A DNA stretch of 64,000 nucleotides from NCBI GenBank assembly GCA_030052745.1, contig JANBVO010000026.1, positions 62,001 to 126,000 on the forward strand. Reading direction: 5' to 3'. The notes below the pieces were generated by a model. The model was not told the DNA's origin and did not search any database. It saw nothing but the letters and a program-made list of their open reading frames with translations. Below, piece after piece: positions 60,424 through 64,000 of this stretch. The translations under genes were made by a program, and so were the position numbers. The first letter of the stretch is position 1. Every line of letters begins with the position of its first letter. Origin of the DNA: Pleurostoma richardsiae (taxonomy: Eukaryota; Ascomycota; Sordariomycetes; Calosphaeriales; Pleurostomataceae).

Positions 60424-61917
60424 TTCGAGGGGTGGGCAGCTGCTGGAGGGACGGAGAACGGGTCAAAGACGGATCTTGGCGACGAGGGCACGTTAGACAA
60501 GGGACAAATATGTATGTTGTCGAGTATGTCCGGGGCCTGGCTGTGTGACAGCACGAGACGGGTTGTCGGCCAACTGGGAGAGGGCCCTTGGACTCGGGGA
60601 CGCGCGACGATGAGTGTACGATGCGTAGGAGGAAGGACGGCGATGGTGTTGGGGAGCGACAATCGACGCCCCCTGGGCTAACGGACGGTGGCAGAACCTT
60701 ATATTCACTTCCAGCATGCGTCACCAGCGCCCTGGACCCAGCTGCACGCAACGCATCATTGCGTACCTACCTGCATCGTAGGCGCCCTGTACGGAGTACT
60801 CTACAGCATTTCTCCTGCCGGCTCTACATCCCTACGTACCTACGTCGTACACAACGCCCGGACTGTGGCTCGTGATGCAAGGCGTCGACGCGGGCGGCTT
60901 GACCTGACGTCACCGCGAGCAGATCCAGCCCGCCGGCCCGCACAGGCTGCGTCACAGCATCATCCAGAACTGCGGCGCGCCTAAGCGAAAGGGCTGGGGG
61001 GGCACTGGCCGATACGGAGCACTCTGAGACGCGCCTCTTCTCGGGCGAATGAGCTGGCCAAGAGGGTCGAACGGCCGAGAACGAAAGAGCGGCTCCGACG
61101 TCATCCCGGACCGAGAGCCAAGAAGAAGCGGCAGAAAACTTGGCACAAGCTTGATTTGCAGCGCTGCCAATCACACCGTACGAAGGCTTTTCAGTCAGGC
61201 CCAACCGTTTGCTACCGTCTCTGCCTTGAGCAGGGGTTAACTGTTACAGCACCAATCGGAAACAATAGGTATCGTTAGGTCCCTAGGTAGGTAGGTAGCT
61301 ACTCTAGCAAGACGGGCAGATCTTCGGCTCCGTCTCAACGTCTCCGCTCCGAGAACGACGGGCAGCACAAGCCGGCCTCCCAGTCACCGCTTTCCACCGG
61401 CAATGAACCTATCCAAGATCGTGGAAACATCCACCAATTCACCCACTTACGTTTCAGGTCTAGGTATTCGACTCAGAAATGCTGTTGTCCGAAAGACCGC
61501 GCGGAGAAGGGACTCTGGCTGCAGCGTCTCACTAAAAACCTCCATTGCGCTGGGGACCGCTGGCCTGGCGAGCGCGCGAAATGCCTAATGCGCCCCAATG
61601 CGCATGCTGGCGTGTAGATTCCCCCGAGAATGAAGGCGCAACAAGGTAGAATGAATAATTAGGGCCCTACTCGGACTCTTCTGGCCGGGAACTCGCACCA
61701 TCCTTGCAGACGGAGTCGACGAACGACAGGCCCTTGGCTGGCGACGAACGATCCTACTATTACGGCTAACCAGGCGCAGAGCATGAGGATGACTGAGTGA
61801 GTGAGTCTCTATTTTGACATCGCCCATACGGAAGAGACCGGACTTAATCAAGAGACCGTGAAACAGCATATGGATCTCCACTATTGATACATCTGTTGCC
61901 AGTTGATGTGTTGAATT
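60424..61917. other. Intergenic region; no gene seen
   Basis: About 1.5 kb of mostly GC-rich sequence with TAGGTAGG/CCTACCTA-type words near 60766-60850 and 61274-61302. Open frames on both strands (for example 60824-61204 minus) look like chance frames in GC-rich DNA. It probably contains the PAP2 promoter and the 3' UTR of the next gene. Confidence 0.4.
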
Positions 61918-64000
61918 TTATCTCGCGACTTGCACCTGCGCTGGCACCTGCCTCGGCACATCCCAACATCCCCATCGCTCCTTTGCCGGTGTGACCGAGT
62001 CTCGATGCTTTCTACTCCTCGCGTCCTTGTCCTTGTCTGCGCCTGTGAGGATCCACGTGGAAAGGGGCTCAAAGGGGACATCCTTAGCCTTCTTCTCCTC
62101 CTCCTCGCTGGCCGGGCCCCACTGCTCGATAGGCTGGACGTTGAGGGTACCGTACTTCTGCAGTCGTCTATACAGTTCCGACATAGCAGCCCGACCTTCA
62201 CCCCGCGTGGCCCAGCCGCAGCGCCGCAGCCCATCAAGGTGCGTGTCGGCCGCGGCGCGGAGCCTGTCATCGCGCTCGTCCGGCGCCTCTCCGCTGCCGC
62301 CGTTGTTCCGAGCAAAGTTGGCGCTGCGCAGGGCCACGATGTGCTCGTCGAGGTCCGAGACGACATCCTCGTGCACGCGGATAGCGTCGCGTCGGCGGCC
62401 GGAGAGCCTTAGGAGCGCGACGAGGCGATCAGCGAACTCGAGGGCCTGCGGGTCGAGGCCGCCGTGAGACCGTCGCAGGTTGTAGTAGATGGTATGACAA
62501 AGTGAGATGGCACGCTCTGGGTGCGAGGCTAGGAAATAGGCATGGACGAGCAGGGTGCCGATGCGCAGGACCACCTCCGGAGACCAATTGCGTTGCACCT
62601 CACGCGACTGCCAGAGCGAGGCAAGGAAGAGCTGTTTGTTGAACAGTTAGCGTAATTCCGTCGTCTCTTGTCCAGAGGCAGCGTATCGCACGCTGTGAAG
62701 GAACTTTCAGTAGGGCCGCTTACCTCGAGTTCTTCGTAGTTCTTTTGTTCTCCAAGCAGCTTGATCAGAGCCGTCAAATCCTCGAATCGAAGACTTACAA
62801 GCTCGATACCGGTTTCGCGCAGCGCCGCCAAGATGGTCTGGATGATGTCGCGACTAGTACTAAGCAGCGCTTCCTTGACCGTTCTGTCAGTCGTCTTCCA
62901 TGCCGGCACGCCCACACCTGCCAGGAGCTCGGCCAGCCGGTAGCTGTACACTATGCAGCTACGATCATGGTAGAAGTGCTGTCTGTTGGCGAATTGAAAC
63001 GCGCATTTGGCCACGGCGTTGGCGCGGATTAGATCGGGCGACTTCTCCTCGACCATGAGCCGGCGTACCACGGCGAGCGACGCCTTAGCCGTGGCGAGGG
63101 AGAAATCGACCTTGGTCTGGTCAGCAGCAGCACCGTTTCCGATCTCGGATAACAACGCATCGTAGAAGCTAAAAACGGCGTCGGCGTTATCTGCGTGCAC
63201 GCCAAGCTGCTGCGCGTAACGGGCTTTGAAGATCGGCAGTAGCTTCTTATCAAGGGCCGCAACGGCCCCGGCACGCCCACGGGCGAACCAGACACTACGG
63301 AGGCGCGCTGCACGCTCGAGTAGAAGTTCAGTTCGAGTAGCTTCGGTGAAAGTAGTTATGACCGCAACGTACTGCTCGTACAGCAGCGTCTCGAGCAGGA
63401 CGTCGGCCATTAGCTGAGAGAACTCGAACTCAGCACGCTTGCCGCTCTGGTTGTTGAGTGACTGCTCAAACACGATGAGAAATATGAACGACGCCCTGGT
63501 GACTTTGGTGTCAACCTTGATGGTTGTCTCCTTTCCTTCTCCGATGGCGACGCTTTCAAAATTCGGGAAGAGGAGGAGCACATGAAGTTGCTGCAGGAGG
63601 TCCTGGCCCTGACGGACCATACCGCATGCTGCATAGATTGACGCGAGCGTCTGGGCCGCAGTGTAGAGGGCCCACGGCTCCGTCACCCTGGTGATGATCT
63701 CAACGACGCTGCCTTGCAGCAACCTGCCGATATTGGCTGTTGACTCCCTGGTTCCCAGTCCCTTGTACACCAGGACGATCTCCTTCAGCTGCATGAGGGT
63801 GATATCGTGCCACCAACCCAGATCAATCTTGAGCTTTTCGTAAACCTCGAGGCAAACCTGGAGCGCACGATTGGTGCTCACTTTCGCGGTTGACTTCCCA
63901 CTCTTGATGACGGTCACGTACAGCTTCGAGAGACGCTTCTTGATGGTAGTAACTCTAGTATCAGTCTCAATGGTTACAGCCCTGGTCTTGGCGATGATCT
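61918..64000 (-). CDS. C-terminal part of a large unrecognised fungal protein (runs off right edge)
   Basis: The frame is open from base 64000 down to an intron around 62630-62724, then continues to a stop at 61918-61920. About 660 residues are visible. The protein is mostly alpha-helical with regularly spaced Leu/Ala/Tyr segments (ALQVCLEVYEKLKIDLGWWH, ALYTAAQTLASIYAACGM, GTLLVHAYFLASHPERAISL). It looks like degenerate TPR-type helical repeats, but I cannot assign a family. The C-terminal 60 residues are charged (EEEEKKAKD; DKDKDARSRKHRD). No membrane segment or catalytic motif was found. The start and N-terminal domains lie outside the window. Confidence 0.7.

Overview
The window is nuclear DNA of a filamentous ascomycete (Pezizomycotina, most likely Sordariomycetes). 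The support is short introns (about 50-125 nt, GTRNGT donors, CTRAY branch points), a mosaic fungal highly reducing polyketide synthase, Zn2Cys6 regulators, fungal-only genes (Rtt109, mitoribosomal mL57, Rkm4-type SET) and TAGGTACC-rich promoters. There are about 19 protein genes, one tRNA-Arg(CCG), one candidate MITE, and several gene remnants or gene-poor stretches.

Region 1 (1-24.1 kb) is a metabolic cluster that runs off the left edge. In order it holds: a partial NRPS-like adenylating enzyme (-), an aldo-keto reductase (-), a Dal5-type MFS permease (+), a PF04199 cyclase/formamidase-like hydrolase (+), a Zn2Cys6 activator (+), a D-galactonate-dehydratase-like enolase-superfamily enzyme (+), and a very large highly reducing PKS (-). 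The PKS reads KS-AT-DH-MT-ER-KR-ACP and ends in a carnitine-acyltransferase (cAT) release domain. The 7-mer TTTTCCG/CGGAAAA recurs in the promoters of the NRPS-like, AKR/MFS, regulator and dehydratase genes. I did not see it upstream of the PKS or directly before the cyclase. These genes may therefore form one regulon, with the PKS controlled separately. The regulator gene appears to lack one base in a conserved stretch, and retaining one intron would restore its frame.

Region 2 (24.1-31.5 kb) is gene-poor. It includes an AT-rich block that looks like mutated repeat DNA, a short tandem repeat and a poly-C tract.

Region 3 (31.5-43.5 kb) holds an amino-acid/GABA-type permease, a membrane-anchored GH3 glycosidase with a PA14 insert, mitoribosomal mL57, the histone acetyltransferase Rtt109 and an Rkm4-like SET methyltransferase.

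Region 4 (45.3-51.6 kb) is a compact same-strand accessory set: a secreted bicupin oxalate decarboxylase, a glyoxalase-fold (VOC) protein, a second fungal transcription factor with a possibly damaged zinc cluster, and a phytanoyl-CoA-dioxygenase-like enzyme.

Region 5 (51.8-64 kb) returns to core genes: tRNA-Arg, SRP54, an orphan subtilase propeptide remnant, a DHA2-type MFS exporter, a PAP2 lipid phosphatase, and the C-terminal part of a large unrecognised fungal protein that runs off the right edge.
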